Origin: Knufia peltigerae
Lineage: Eukaryota > Ascomycota > Eurotiomycetes > Chaetothyriales > Trichomeriaceae
DNA: 64,000 nucleotides
Reading direction: 5' to 3'
Assembly: GCA_030247855.1 (NCBI GenBank)
Contig: JAPDRN010000127.1
Coordinates: 30,578-94,577 of the forward strand
Part shown: positions 8,740 to 19,903 of the stretch, piece after piece
Position numbering within the stretch: position 1 is the first letter of the stretch
Layout: every line of letters starts with the position of its first letter
The notes under the pieces: model-generated
What the model saw: the letters and a program-made list of their open reading frames with translations, nothing else
Told to the model about the DNA's origin: nothing
Databases searched by the model: none
Made by a program: the position numbers and the translations under genes

Positions 8740-11080
8740 CGTTCCTGTGGCCAAAACTGTGGCTCGGTTGGTGACGGTAGTGGTGGAAGGACGATAGCCT
8801 CTATGGTCGATGTTGAGCTTGCGTCCAAAACAGGAGGGTAGATGTGCGTAGTCAGGCTAGATGGCCGTGAAGGGTGAGTCTCTTGGTATCACTGTGTAGC
8901 TGCCAGCGCCAGTATCAAAGTTTGGTTGTGGAAAACTTTGAGGATAAGAATCGTCGTACTTGTGGGAGTCAAAGAAACCTCGGGGTAAGCGCAGTTTGGT
9001 AAGGAACTAGAAGCAGAGACAGGAGTTGGTGTATCATATCAGGGGCACACAAGGCTGCTTGTGAAGAGTGGATAGCAAACATGGGAGACGTTGATATAAG
9101 TTATACAGTAACCTACTAGCAGCTTCTGTTGGCCGGGATGTTGAACTTTTGAAAATGCTGCGGCGCAACCGATCCACGCGACTAACAGAACTTCTGGCGG
9201 TCAGGGTCTGTCTGGGCGCTCGAGGTTGCCAACTCTGCATGAATCGTATGTCCGAAACAGATGCAGTTCACTGCGTTTCGGCAGCTAACATTCGTGTGCA
9301 TGGCGCACACCAGCGTGCATAACGGGGGTTGATGAGAAGGCGGTGCCGCTACTGGAAGTGAGGCAATGAGAGCCACGGGCTATACCGTGTTTGAATGGGC
9401 AAGTATGACACGAGGATCAAGCTTTGACGGACATGGGTGTGGAATTTGGCTCTTCTACCAGGCAGGCAGCGACAGCCTGAGGAAGGCGTCTCTTGTAGTG
9501 CGTGTGTCGATGAGCAAAGGAACCTGCTCTGTGGTAGCCGTTAAACTTCCCCTCGTACTTGGGTGAAGAGTTTGAGCCGGTGAGAAGCATCATGGCAAGC
9601 AGTAATACAGCGCCGCGGCTACTTACGGCTGTGGCTGTGAAGTCCAAATACGGAGTAGCCCCTGATATGGTTCCGCGGGGTTGTTCACCGGCCTCGAAGC
9701 GAGAGAGGCGGCTCAACTGGGTCTCCTGGCTGCAACACCTGTCCGTAAGTTGCCATTGTCGAGAAGATGATACTAGGAGTCATCAAATGCCCATGAATAA
9801 AGCGCTGGAAGTTGCCATCAGTTCAGACATGTCTTGATGAAGCTCCATGGTCCGAGTTTGTGCTGGAGCGAGGCCGAGGCTGTAAGAATGAGCAGAGGAT
9901 TCCTAGTACGGCTGGTTCTTGTGTTCCCGAAGGCAACCATTTGCGCCTCGATGAGATGATATGCGAAGAGTGCCCCGAGGTACCCTGCTGAGTCCGGTGT
10001 TGAAGAAGGGGGAAGCTTCAACCGAGAGGAGACCGGCCATCGTCAATCGCAACATAACTTCCACTCAAAGATCGTCGTGCTAGAAGCGAGTGAGATGGCA
10101 ATCTTTGTACGACAGAGTTTGGTGGCTGATAGAAGGCAGAACACAAGGGACGTCGTTTTGATGGAAGGTGTAGTTCAGCGAGAGGGACCAGGCCAGCTGA
10201 TGCGCCGACCGCCCTTTCTAGAGGTGTGTGTGTGGTGGTGACGGTGAAGGTGGTGGGATGGTGGTCGTTTCATCCAGTCGGAGAAAAAAAGCTGCAAGCT
10301 TGACTTGCTTCTTTCTGCAAGGCAGAATTCAGGCATCCTCTCACTACACACCATCTTGATCCGTAGGTGCGAATTCACCCTCTGTGACTTGGACACTTTT
10401 GCAATTTGACAGTACCGGCTGCCTTCGTACCGATCTGTAGCAAATGGTGGCGGAGGCAGTGCCATTCTCTCCAACCGCACGCCCGTACGGGATACTAGGA
10501 TCATATTCCCAGCACTGCCCAGTCGCTCTCATTCCTCAACACACCTTGAGCAGTCCTTAGCCCAAGGTCTAGTAGGGATCACGGAGCCTTGGGTGTACCA
10601 CAAGTGCTTTGTGCTTGGCGTCCTCGACTGCTGAAAGGCGCGGAGGCCTACAATCACTGGCAGAAACAAGGCAAAAAAAGGCAAACGATATGAGGTGGTC
10701 TATACGGAGGAATATCAAGGCAAACAATTTTGATTGCGTCTTTGATTTACATACTCCGGCTGTACGGAGTTGGCTGATCTGTATCTGTATTACCGTATCT
10801 TTTGCATTTGTCTCTCTTACATTTTAGACACACAAGGTGCGGACCTTGCCCCAAATATTTCCATTTTCTCTTTTCTTCTGGTTTTCATTATTTCCCATAA
10901 GTCATATCTATACCGTATCGCCGTAATGGTGAGCACTTTTCATAGGCTCGTGCCCTGGATTAAAAGTTTGTATGTTGAAAATTCGTTATCGTGAGAAAGG
11001 GAGCCTTGAGCAACATCTTTGTGCCAAATACCGCAGAACGCCTCGTGAAGGACCATGATCATGAATCGCTCAAAATGAAC
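8740..11080. other. Long intergenic stretch without a supported gene
   Basis: 2.3 kb between two minus-strand genes. Several open frames of 60-110 codons occur on both strands. Those on the minus strand between 10070 and 9420 look mildly protein-like, with a GTAAGT donor near 9625, but I could not assemble a spliced model with an ATG. A TACGGAGTA motif lies at 9649-9657. Positions 10780-10940 are T-rich. Confidence 0.4.
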
Positions 11081-13555
11081 TTAGCCAGAAGCAGGGACGA
11101 CCAGCATCTCCCGGCTGCCTGGTCTTTGTAATCGGTCAATGCCAAGGTGCTCCTTGCCGTCTCTACCCGTAAATATCCCAAATGCGAAATGTGGTGCGTT
11201 TTGAGAACGAGCTGCACGTCGGGAACGTTTCTCTGAGTCTTGCATGTTGTTGCCTGAACGGTCACCGGTCAAGACGAGGGAGTTTGACGATCCCATCAGT
11301 CGTTCGCGCAGGTCCTTCTTGGTGCGGACATTTTGAAGAGCGCTATCGGCCAGCAACGGACTAGCATACAGCCAGCTCATCAATGCTGCAATGGTGGTTA
11401 TGTTATGCGGCAGATATCGTTTTCTCGTAGGCCAGATGATCAGGTAGGAGAGTGCATAAATGGTAACAAGCACACTCAATGCGATATATCCAGGCATGCT
11501 TGCAACCATTTTGACCTTGTCTTCTCCCGAGAAGAACTGGGCAGTGAACACCCCGCCTGCCAGGACCGGTATCGACAGAGAGAGGAGGGAGATGAAGCAC
11601 ATGTAAGCAACCTTGTAGTCTCTGTTGGCCAAGGCCGTGAAAACGACCGTGACAGGATCCTGAGCAGGATATGACAGCAAGAGTGAATGTTGGGCGACCG
11701 CTCCTGTTGGCCGGGAGAGGTTACAGAAAGGCTGAACAGCTCGGAAATACATGGCGATGGGTTGCCACGCCAGAAAGAGTATCATGCCTAGGAAGGAAGG
11801 GAGGAAGCTGTACAGGAAATCGGCAGGAGAAAATCCCCCAGAGACCGTCAGTGAAGGTAGCATTGGATCAAAGCCATTTTGGACCGCTCGGTTGACAAAG
11901 CTGACAACCAAAAATGCGATCACAAGTATGAGTGAGGCAATAATCCATGCTAAGACAGCAGTGTCTCGTAAGAACCATGCTGTCCAGCGATAACGAACAA
12001 ATGGAGAGTGAATGCTCCGCGAGAAGGCTGAACCATAAGAAAGTCGATGTTGAGCCTCGACATCGACCGCATCGTTTTGGTAGCGGAGGCTATTTGAGTT
12101 CTTCTCCGTCTGCCTTAACTGTTGCAGCGAAAGCCGCTTGATTGGAGCATATTCTTCGCCAACCGCATGGAAAACATCGGGCCTTTCCGAGGTCGTCCAG
12201 AAACCTAGGCGACACGTTCGAGGTGGCAATTGATTGCTTGGTTGCGGAGAGACCTCAGTCTGCTCAAAATCGGAAACGATATTCGAGCGACGGAAAAGAC
12301 AAATAAGATCCGCAATTGAGGTAGGATCCCAAAGCAGACTGGAGTTTCGTCGGCGAAAGCGCACCATGCAACACAGAATGGCTGCACAGAGCAGGCCATA
12401 CAACGCAACCAACGTCCAGCCCACGCCTCTCACGGCCGTCCAGCGAAACCGAGCTGGACCATCGTTCGTAATCCATTGCGTTTGGTAAGCACAGCTGAGA
12501 AGAGGTACTGTGAAATTGCTCAGCCAGAAGACGAAGAATGTTACCCCAAGCATTTTCTCCCCTGTGCGGAAGAAGATGAGATCGGGTAATATATAATTGG
12601 CCGGGAGTATGCGCATTTCCTGCAGCACCCATGGGCTGCGTGCATCGGGCGCCATACAGAAAAAGGGCAAACTTCTATACGCTGCGGCCTCAATGACGAA
12701 GAGCCACAGTGTCATTATGATTCCGACGAGTTGAGGAAGGTACTGGAAAACAAAGTATCGCGGGCTGGCGTTTCCGTCGTAGTCAAAGAGGGCATGATTG
12801 CTCGAAACAAACACCAGGCTGAATATCAGCCCAGCAATTATCAGCAGACATAGGCACAAATAAAGCGCCAGGATCGGAAGGCGTAAAGGAAGCGGGACAA
12901 AACCGAGCTCGGATCTGAGGTCTTTGGATAGATCCACGGGAAGGAGCACTTCCTGCGCTACTGGCTTTCGCCGAACTTGAAATCCTGGCTCTGAAAATGG
13001 TTCTTGGTGTGGAGGAGACGGCGGTGGAGGAGATGGTGTAGAGTCTGGAGGACTGTCGGACCCGGACTCTGCTCGGAACAAGATGGGTGATCCAGGTTGA
13101 TGATAAGCCGAGGCGGTACTGTTCCTTCCACGTCCCATGACATCCTCATCTCTTGTCAGTTGTTCTATTGCAAATCTTATATAGGGTGTGTCATCGACCC
13201 CAGGAGTTGGGGGGCTCATTTCGTCGAAGCTCGAGAGCATTCGTATGGTGGATGGTTCATCATGTGTCTCGTGTCGGATGTTCAAGGGTGCAGGCTGAAT
13301 GGCACCGGGTCTAGAAGGCAGAGTCATCTCTGAATCCAGGTTGTTCTGGTTCTGTTGTAGAATCGGGGTCGAGATTCTCGATGGCGGCGTCTCATAGCTT
13401 GTCTTGGAATTAACCGATTGTTGGCTAGTTGCGTCGGACGCATAATCAGAGAAGTATTCGTTCGAGGCAGCAGAGGACTTGAGAGAATGTGATCGTGTGT
13501 ATTGAGGAGTTGTGCTTTTGACTGTATGAAGTTGAGCGTTTTGGGGTAGGTTCAT
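11081..13555 (-). CDS. Large polytopic membrane protein, DUF3433 type
   Basis: An intronless 824-residue protein. The first 210 residues are disordered and Ser/Pro-rich (including a SPPPPSPP run). Two membrane modules follow, each with several helices: one from about 220 (LPILALYLCLCLLIIAGL) to about 400, another from about 520 (LAWIIASLILVIAFLVVSF) to about 730, joined by a basic cytosolic loop. Both contain a long helix, then the pattern YLPQLVGIIMTLWLFV or FLPSFLGMILFLAWQP, then a P-F-C segment, indicating an internal duplication typical of the fungal DUF3433 family. Its role is unknown. The C-terminal 90 residues are polar and basic. The start ATG is clear (TAATGAACCTACC). Confidence 0.75.
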   Translation of the reverse strand: MNLPQNAQLHTVKSTTPQYTRSHSLKSSAASNEYFSDYASDATSQQSVNSKTSYETPPSRISTPILQQNQNNLDSEMTLPSRPGAIQPAPLNIRHETHDEPSTIRMLSSFDEMSPPTPGVDDTPYIRFAIEQLTRDEDVMGRGRNSTASAYHQPGSPILFRAESGSDSPPDSTPSPPPPSPPHQEPFSEPGFQVRRKPVAQEVLLPVDLSKDLRSELGFVPLPLRLPILALYLCLCLLIIAGLIFSLVFVSSNHALFDYDGNASPRYFVFQYLPQLVGIIMTLWLFVIEAAAYRSLPFFCMAPDARSPWVLQEMRILPANYILPDLIFFRTGEKMLGVTFFVFWLSNFTVPLLSCAYQTQWITNDGPARFRWTAVRGVGWTLVALYGLLCAAILCCMVRFRRRNSSLLWDPTSIADLICLFRRSNIVSDFEQTEVSPQPSNQLPPRTCRLGFWTTSERPDVFHAVGEEYAPIKRLSLQQLRQTEKNSNSLRYQNDAVDVEAQHRLSYGSAFSRSIHSPFVRYRWTAWFLRDTAVLAWIIASLILVIAFLVVSFVNRAVQNGFDPMLPSLTVSGGFSPADFLYSFLPSFLGMILFLAWQPIAMYFRAVQPFCNLSRPTGAVAQHSLLLSYPAQDPVTVVFTALANRDYKVAYMCFISLLSLSIPVLAGGVFTAQFFSGEDKVKMVASMPGYIALSVLVTIYALSYLIIWPTRKRYLPHNITTIAALMSWLYASPLLADSALQNVRTKKDLRERLMGSSNSLVLTGDRSGNNMQDSEKRSRRAARSQNAPHFAFGIFTGRDGKEHLGIDRLQRPGSREMLVVPASG

Positions 13556-14527
13556 TAGTACTTTTGTAGGTGTTTATGCAAAAGACATCAATGCGCAAAT
13601 GTCAAAAAGCAGAGTTTAGCAAACAGAACGCACGGGCACGAGAATTGACAAGACATTGGGAACATGGCAAGAGGCGTCGGAAAATAAGAAATGCTAGAAT
13701 CAATGTTGAGGCTGGGCTGCTGTTAGTGGAGGCTGGGAGCAGCTGGGCGGCAGTCGCGGATTCCAGCCACTGGCATTACAGTATGGAGCGACAAGAGCGA
13801 AACACATCATTAGTGAGAAACAAGTTGTTGAGAGAGAAAACCTGGATTGGTTGTAAGCTGCATTGAGGCCAACAAATCGAGGCCTATGCAGATGTGGTGC
13901 AATTGATAAACCTGTCAAACGACGATCAAGACGGATGGTTCAAGGAATGAGCCCTGCGCCTGCCTGCCTGCGGGGCCAAGAGCTCTGGCCATTCAGCCTT
14001 GCTCAGCCTTGTGCAGCCTTCTCGTCTATAATAGGACTAGTTAGCCTTGAAACCGCCCCGTCACGATGACTTCAAAGTTGACGTTCTGATGAACAGACTT
14101 GTCTAGTGGTCTTTGATATAACAAGTTTGCACAGGTGCATATCATCTACGACCATGGTTTACAAAATGTATAGCTACAACAAGTTCGCTGATGTTTTGTC
14201 AGCAGACAAGCACGGTGCAGAGACCTTTGCAGTCTCATTCGGCAGACGCGTTCATGACTGATTCACACCACAACGTCCTTCCTGGCGGCATCGCGGTTGC
14301 TGCATCTTCACCTGTTTGTATGCTGCAGGTACTTCAAAACGGTACTCGCGACTCTCGCACATGGCGCGGTACTTGACTTCACCTCACAGTAAAGTGATGT
14401 CTTCTTTTCACCCCAATTCTCCTGTACAATTCTTTCTTCATTCCTTCATTTCTTGTACATCCTAACTTACATCATCTTTCGAATCACCCTCTCTGGTCCT
14501 GAACCCTTGTCGTCTACCGACATCAGA
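13556..14527. promoter_or_regulatory. Divergent promoter region
   Basis: 972 bp between the DUF3433 gene (minus) and the secreted Cys-rich gene (plus). The last 130 bp before 14528 are strongly T/C-rich (TTCTTTCTTCATTCCTTCATTTC), a typical fungal transcription-start region. No other gene is supported. Confidence 0.5.
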
Positions 14528-15875
14528 ATGAAGCTTGCGATACTTGCCATAGTCGCGCTGTCACTCGTTGCGACAGTGGTATCAAGACCCGCACAATGGT
14601 TCGCTGAACTGGCTGATGATATTGGCTCACTGAGTCTGGCACAGCATCTGTGCAGCCGCAAGCATTGTCTGTTCGGCGACGCAACCTTCGATGGCTACTC
14701 CCTTTCCTGCCAATGCCCTGATATGCCAATCAACCTAGTAAGTCAAGAAGAATGAATGATAGCATGAGAAGTGAGAACCTGACATGAGCCTTGAGCAGTT
14801 TGCGGATCCTTGCGAAGGTCTAGAATGCCCAAGCGGTACCGAACCCTTCTACTCAGTGTTAGACCAAGACTGTTACTGCGGCACGATGGAGGCATGGTTT
14901 GCCAAAGAAGAAAGCATATTGCAGCAACTTGAGAGTGAAGGCCGTCTGGTTACGCAGAAGGACATTTTCAAGAGCCCAAATCATGAGGAAGCCATACGTT
15001 ATGACCTCCGTCGCCGTCAAGAGCCATCAAGTGCGCCTACGCCAACCTACACTGCGCTTCCAACCTTCGTCCCTCCCCCTACGCAAGATATCACGCCCGA
15101 ACTTCTCAATCAGTCACTTAGCGTTCAGCCCCAGAATACTGCCACCATTTCCTCGATCATTCCCTTCTTTATGGACAATGTGTTATGCGTTTACATACAA
15201 TTGAACGGAACAGTTGCAGACACTCTGATTGTGAACGCAAGTGCTTCACTGCCTTGTGGCGATATCGGTGTTGACCCTGAACCAAACATGGCTCTCGTCC
15301 CAAAAGTTGTTCAGCAAGGAGATGGCCAGCCGCAAGTTCAAGTTGCAGATTGTCAATGCATCGCTGTCAACATGTACGATCCCAACGTCATCACCTATTG
15401 GATACAGAAAGTCTCGGATGGGAGCATTTATTCCCTGACTGGAAGCAACAAGGTGGTTGACATTGATAAAATGAACACAACTCAGACCACAGCCTTGGAT
15501 CTTGTCACACTATCTGCCGCAAACTCAAAGCGCAATGCTGCAAACATCGAATATCTCCGACCAGTGCGACGCCAAATATTTGGTATTGAGTGTGGCCAGC
15601 CATGCCCTTTTTATCACATGTATGTCATCAAAACGACCGATGGCTACTGCGGTTGCATATTCCACGGCGCAGATGAAAAGGTGGACATTTCTCCACGAGC
15701 ATTAGTGGTTCCTGACATCAACACTGCCACCATGACCGAAGCTGCTTGCAGGGCAATGATCTGTTACAACAATGGCAATCAGCCAGCCGTCTTCAATCCG
15801 TTTAGCATGACTTGCTGGTGCAACACTCCTCCAGCCATCGAATACAATGCCGACGCGTGGAAACCCGACCCGTAA
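14528..15875 (+). CDS. Secreted protein with repeated Cys modules
   Basis: Exons 14528-14737 and 14799-15875 (61-nt intron, donor GTAAGT, acceptor GCAG, phase 0) encode 428 residues. The N-terminus is a clear signal peptide (MKLAILAIVALSLVATVVS). The mature protein carries a module C-x3/4-C-x13-16-C-x-C four times: near residues 46-67 (ending CQC), 75-96 (CYC), about 340-361 (CGC) and about 396-419 (CWC), with a looser CQC in the middle. This suggests paired disulfides in a small repeated domain, separated by a Pro/Thr-rich linker (PTPTYTALPTFVPPPTQ) and a beta-rich central region. I recognise no named family. A cell-wall, adhesive or host-interaction role is conceivable but unproven. Confidence 0.78.
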
Positions 15876-17113
15876 TTTGCTTTTACAGTGATGGATAGAA
15901 GTGGAGTGTTCTGTTGGACCACTAAACAACAACACCACATTGTACCACCACAAGGAGGGAGGTACGCAAGAAAGTAGTGCATGTGTCACACATACACACC
16001 ATCCTTCTTGGTAAATGCTAGTCGATTGTTGAGTTGGGAGACACTAGAAACGACAAATTGGGAAGACTTTCTGTGCGTTTCAGCAGACAAGGCTGGTTAT
16101 GCGGCTCCAAGTTCTGCGTCTTTTTCCTAGACCCTGATTTCTACTTGTGTTTCATTGTCGTGCTGACAGGATTGGGAGGCGGAGACATAGATGGGAGAGA
16201 CTGGCAAATAGCAAATTATTCTACTCCGGACGAAATGACCCCAATTGCAATGAGCATAGCATTACATTCGACCCTGATACTGTATTTCGTAGGCGTAGGT
16301 TGAGACTCGAGCAGAATGAATTAATTACTTGGTATTGATCAATTCACACAGTATCCTAGAAGCAAAAAAAAAAAGAAAATGCTACACCTGCAGCCTTTTC
16401 CCTCCTCAGCCTGTGTCCGCCTATTTTTCAGGTTCTGTAGACAAAAGGGAAAATTAGAGGGACAAAAGCACCATATGCAAGGTGTTTTGTCTCGAAAGCA
16501 GGCCTCGCAGTTCCGCAACTTTTACGCCGTCGCTTGCTATGTTCAACCTGTCATACACTCACACACAACTAACCCCCGGATAGACCGACAAGACTTGAAT
16601 TGGAAAATAGAGATTGTGAACCTCGGCAACTTGAGATCACGATGGTTCACGGTGTTCTTTTGGTGCCATGGACATGAATATGCATCGCGTCTTGACGTCG
16701 ACTGTCGCATTTTGTTGTGGGGCGCACAGTCAGAGATTTGTACAAACGGATAGGTGGAATTGGGATGGGCTCGGAGTGCCAATAAACTCGTTCGTTGCTT
16801 GTGAAAAGACAGCAAGAAGGAGGGGATTCGTTGGTTACGGTTTTCCGCCATCCAGCGATTCGATGCGCGCTGAAAGTTCCCCCCTTTGTCGGAGGACAAA
16901 CAAGGATGATTCCAGGGTTAAACAGGACGTGATGAAGAGATCGTTGCATTCAGCAAGAGGTAGATGATGTCTGTCTGGCCTTTATGATGTCGCGATCAGG
17001 ACAACGCTCCAAAAATGGCATCTTTGACGAGCGAGTTTCGCCAAGATACTACATGGTTGAAGAAAGAGATGTTCTTCGGCTGATGGTGCAGATCTTGTAG
17101 GAAACCCCAATTG
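15876..17113. other. Convergent 3' region
   Basis: 1.2 kb between two converging genes. It has an A-run at 16364-16380 and no supported coding sequence. A few 60-120-codon open frames on both strands lack protein character. Confidence 0.45.
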
Positions 17114-19903
17114 TTACCGTCGTGAAGGCAGGTTCCCAGCACCACTGCCACCCTCGCCCTGGCCAAGCAGAGGGCCGGTACCGGAAGCGTAGCTCGTCCT
17201 GCTAGGACTCGTGCGCTGAGTTGTCTCTTCGATGATATCGCTCAACCTAGTTGGATGTCGATGTCTAGTTGCCTGGAGGTTTTCCCATCCTGTTTGAGCT
17301 TGTGCAACGATTGGAGGTGGCTCAGTTTCGTACCCTTCGCCCTCATACTCCGGTATGCGGCCTTGTGGGATAGCCGGTAAGGGGCCGGATGTTGTTCGGG
17401 GAATTTGACCCTGTTGTTGCTGAGCTTGCTGTGGACGGTATTGTGCTGCATACATCCTCTCACGCTCAATGTCGGCGGTGTGATCGTCATCATCCTCGTC
17501 GGAATAGTCGCCTTCTTCGCCTTCGTCATCGCTCACTTCGGCTCGAAGACCTGATGGACCAATAGGCTGACGGTAGGGTATACGGCGGCCCTGTGCATCC
17601 CGTGTATAACTACCGTCAGGATTAATGTGATACTCTTCTTCTGACGCCCCTGACACCGTGGACGCAATGAACGATTGCTCTGTGCCGCCTGTGCCTTGAC
17701 GTGTTGGTGCAGGCAAGGCACCAGACATTTGAGAGTCGGTTGTCGTCGGACTCTGATGGTAACGCAGATCCTGAGCCGCACTTGTGGCAGCACGACTAGC
17801 AGCAATTGCAGCAGCGCTTGTCTGAGGTGTCGTCGGCCGAGGTGGGGTAGTGTAGAATTGTGTCTCAGGTTCACGGCCTGCCTGTGTTGCTTCACGCTGA
17901 CGAGAGGATTCCGTGAACGGGTCGGTCACGGTAGGGGAACCTCCTGTGTCGGGTTGGTAGCTGAATTGTCTGGTTTCTTCACCAGGAGAGTCCAAGGAAG
18001 TTCCAGTTGTCTGACTCTGAGACCGCGGCCGTTGCGTGGCAGAGGGCTGCTGACCGGACAACATTGTGGGACCAGCACCACCAGTAGGCCCCTCCCTTGT
18101 TTGTGGCCGATGAGCTGAGCTGATTTGTCGACTGGATAGTCCTTGCATGGGAACGACCTGAACGCCTCCTATGAGTGTGGGCTCACCACTTCTCAATGCA
18201 ATGGTTCTCTCGCGCTCCTCCTGTTCTCTTCGACCCAACTCTTCCCAGGCTCGTCGAGCCTCTTCTTTGCTAATCTGCAGCTCTCGACGCATTTCTTTGA
18301 CAAGTTCTTCGGCTCGATTCTTGTCTGCACGGACCGCTTCAATGGACGTGGAGCTTACGGTCCGAGCTTCCCGTTCGGCGCGAAGCTGCCGTTCCAACTC
18401 CGCCTGCCGCTCTTGAGCTTGTTCCTGCTCCTGCCGAGTTTCGAAGAACCAGCGTTGGAATTTTCGCTCCGAGGACGCTCTCAGACGTTGCAATTCTACC
18501 ACTGCGTGGAACAAATTAGCTCCTGCAGCAGACAAGTCATCAATTTGCCGAGCCATCTGTTTCTCTAATGGTTTGCCAGCCAGCTCATCAGCATTGTTTT
18601 GCATACGATGGATGAATGATGACACAATGCCCTCCCAGTGTGCCGAGAGATCCTCCCATCGTTCGAATGCATTAGGGAAACGGCTACGAGCCGCCACACC
18701 AGACGCTTGCGTACTTGACTGCGGTCCTAGTTGTGTCCCTGCTTGCAGTACTGGCTGTGGAGGTTGAGGTCTTGTTGATGGCGGTTGCTGCTGCGGCTGT
18801 GTGGCTCGCGGCGCCTGTTCAGGTACTGCTGGTCTCGCAGTCGCGGGGATGTTCAATTGCTCGTATGCTTCTGTGCGATTCCGTTGCGTGCTTGCCGAAA
18901 GTCGAGGGTCTGTTCCACCACTTTGGGTATGGATATGACCCGTCCTTGACGGACCAGCCTGAGTTGGAGCAATGTTCTCTTGCCGCCGATCAGAGCCAAC
19001 TGGCATTTGCGCAGATTGACCGCGTATGTGATAGGTATGTGTTGGCTGCGTTCTGGCCGTTGATATTCTCGCAGTGGGTCGTGGTGTCTGTTCTTCCCCA
19101 ACGCCAACAACCTGTTCTCCCTGTTGCATCCTTCTCTGTTCCTCTTGAACTTGCCTGGCGGCCGCCTCTTCAGCTCTGCGAGCTTCCCGTAGCCTTCTTT
19201 CCCGCATAACATCAGTAGGTGTCCGGTATCGAGGTGGTTCCGTTGCGGTGGGCCCGGTGCCGGCGGCTGCAGCCGTTCGTGGTGCTCCCCCATTCTGTAT
19301 TCTTGCAGTGGCACCGGGCGGATTGCCCCTTACCAGATCTGACATTCGAGCCTGTTCTTCGAGCAGATCTGGAGTCAATGGCTGTGCATTGACGCCACTT
19401 CCCTTTCTTATGGCTTCCAAGGCAAAAAGGATTGCGTCGTGAGTATGTCTAGAGACTCGAATTGTTCTTCTAGGCCAGTATGACTCGTCCTCTACCAACC
19501 GCTGAAAGTCCTGAGGACTGGTAGACTCCGACTCGTCGAAGCCGCTCAATTGTGTAACACGACGAGCGTCTGGCTGCGGCGGAGCAGGAGGGGATGCTGC
19601 GCGTTCTGCTTGTTCACTTCTGCGCTCTTGCAGTCTCGGGGTTCTTCTCAGTGAGCGGACACTAGAAGGTGAGGATTGTGGTGGTCTTTGGGATACAGGT
19701 GTAGATATGTGTTGCTGGCGTTGGGGTAGGGGTTCTCGTTCAGGGTCGTAATACTCGTAAAGGTCGTCAAGATGAGAGGAACCGGACTGAGGCACTTCGA
19801 TCGTCGGGTTTGGAGGAGTAGGAGTGGGAAGATCGTTGAACAACTTGCTAAAAGCGCCTCGCAGCGCAGGTTGGTCGGCGTCAGGATCTTCGGTGCGCAA
19901 ATG
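17114..19903 (-). CDS. Disordered coiled-coil protein, first exon unresolved
   Basis: At least 930 residues. The open frame begins with a TTG codon (19898-19900) and has an in-frame stop just upstream (19904-19906), so the real ATG must lie in an upstream exon. The best acceptor is TTAG with its AG at 19905-19904, preceded by a CTGAC branch point; I could not fix the first exon. Residues 1-60 are Pro-rich with AFSKLFNDLPTPTPPNP. A conserved-looking block FPNAFERWEDLSAHWEGI precedes a long Glu/Arg/Gln coiled coil (about 460-590), and the rest is Gln/Ser/Thr/Pro-rich, with an acidic run near 800. Probably a fungal scaffold or cytoskeletal protein; function unknown. Confidence 0.68.
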   Translation of the reverse strand, partial: HLRTEDPDADQPALRGAFSKLFNDLPTPTPPNPTIEVPQSGSSHLDDLYEYYDPEREPLPQRQQHISTPVSQRPPQSSPSSVRSLRRTPRLQERRSEQAERAASPPAPPQPDARRVTQLSGFDESESTSPQDFQRLVEDESYWPRRTIRVSRHTHDAILFALEAIRKGSGVNAQPLTPDLLEEQARMSDLVRGNPPGATARIQNGGAPRTAAAAGTGPTATEPPRYRTPTDVMRERRLREARRAEEAAARQVQEEQRRMQQGEQVVGVGEEQTPRPTARISTARTQPTHTYHIRGQSAQMPVGSDRRQENIAPTQAGPSRTGHIHTQSGGTDPRLSASTQRNRTEAYEQLNIPATARPAVPEQAPRATQPQQQPPSTRPQPPQPVLQAGTQLGPQSSTQASGVAARSRFPNAFERWEDLSAHWEGIVSSFIHRMQNNADELAGKPLEKQMARQIDDLSAAGANLFHAVVELQRLRASSERKFQRWFFETRQEQEQAQERQAELERQLRAEREARTVSSTSIEAVRADKNRAEELVKEMRRELQISKEEARRAWEELGRREQEERERTIALRSGEPTLIGGVQVVPMQGLSSRQISSAHRPQTREGPTGGAGPTMLSGQQPSATQRPRSQSQTTGTSLDSPGEETRQFSYQPDTGGSPTVTDPFTESSRQREATQAGREPETQFYTTPPRPTTPQTSAAAIAASRAATSAAQDLRYHQSPTTTDSQMSGALPAPTRQGTGGTEQSFIASTVSGASEEEYHINPDGSYTRDAQGRRIPYRQPIGPSGLRAEVSDDEGEEGDYSDEDDDDHTADIERERMYAAQYRPQQAQQQQGQIPRTTSGPLPAIPQGRIPEYEGEGYETEPPPIVAQAQTGWENLQATRHRHPTRLSDIIEETTQRTSPSRTSYASGTGPLLGQGEGGSGAGNLPSRR

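Noticed and set aside
9417..10052. Possible spliced minus-strand small gene with a GTAAGT donor near 9625
   Set aside because: I could not join the pieces into one frame with an ATG and consistent phases.
10770..10994. Short hydrophobic frame
   Set aside because: T-rich DNA gives hydrophobic codons; the frame starts without good context and overlaps another chance frame.
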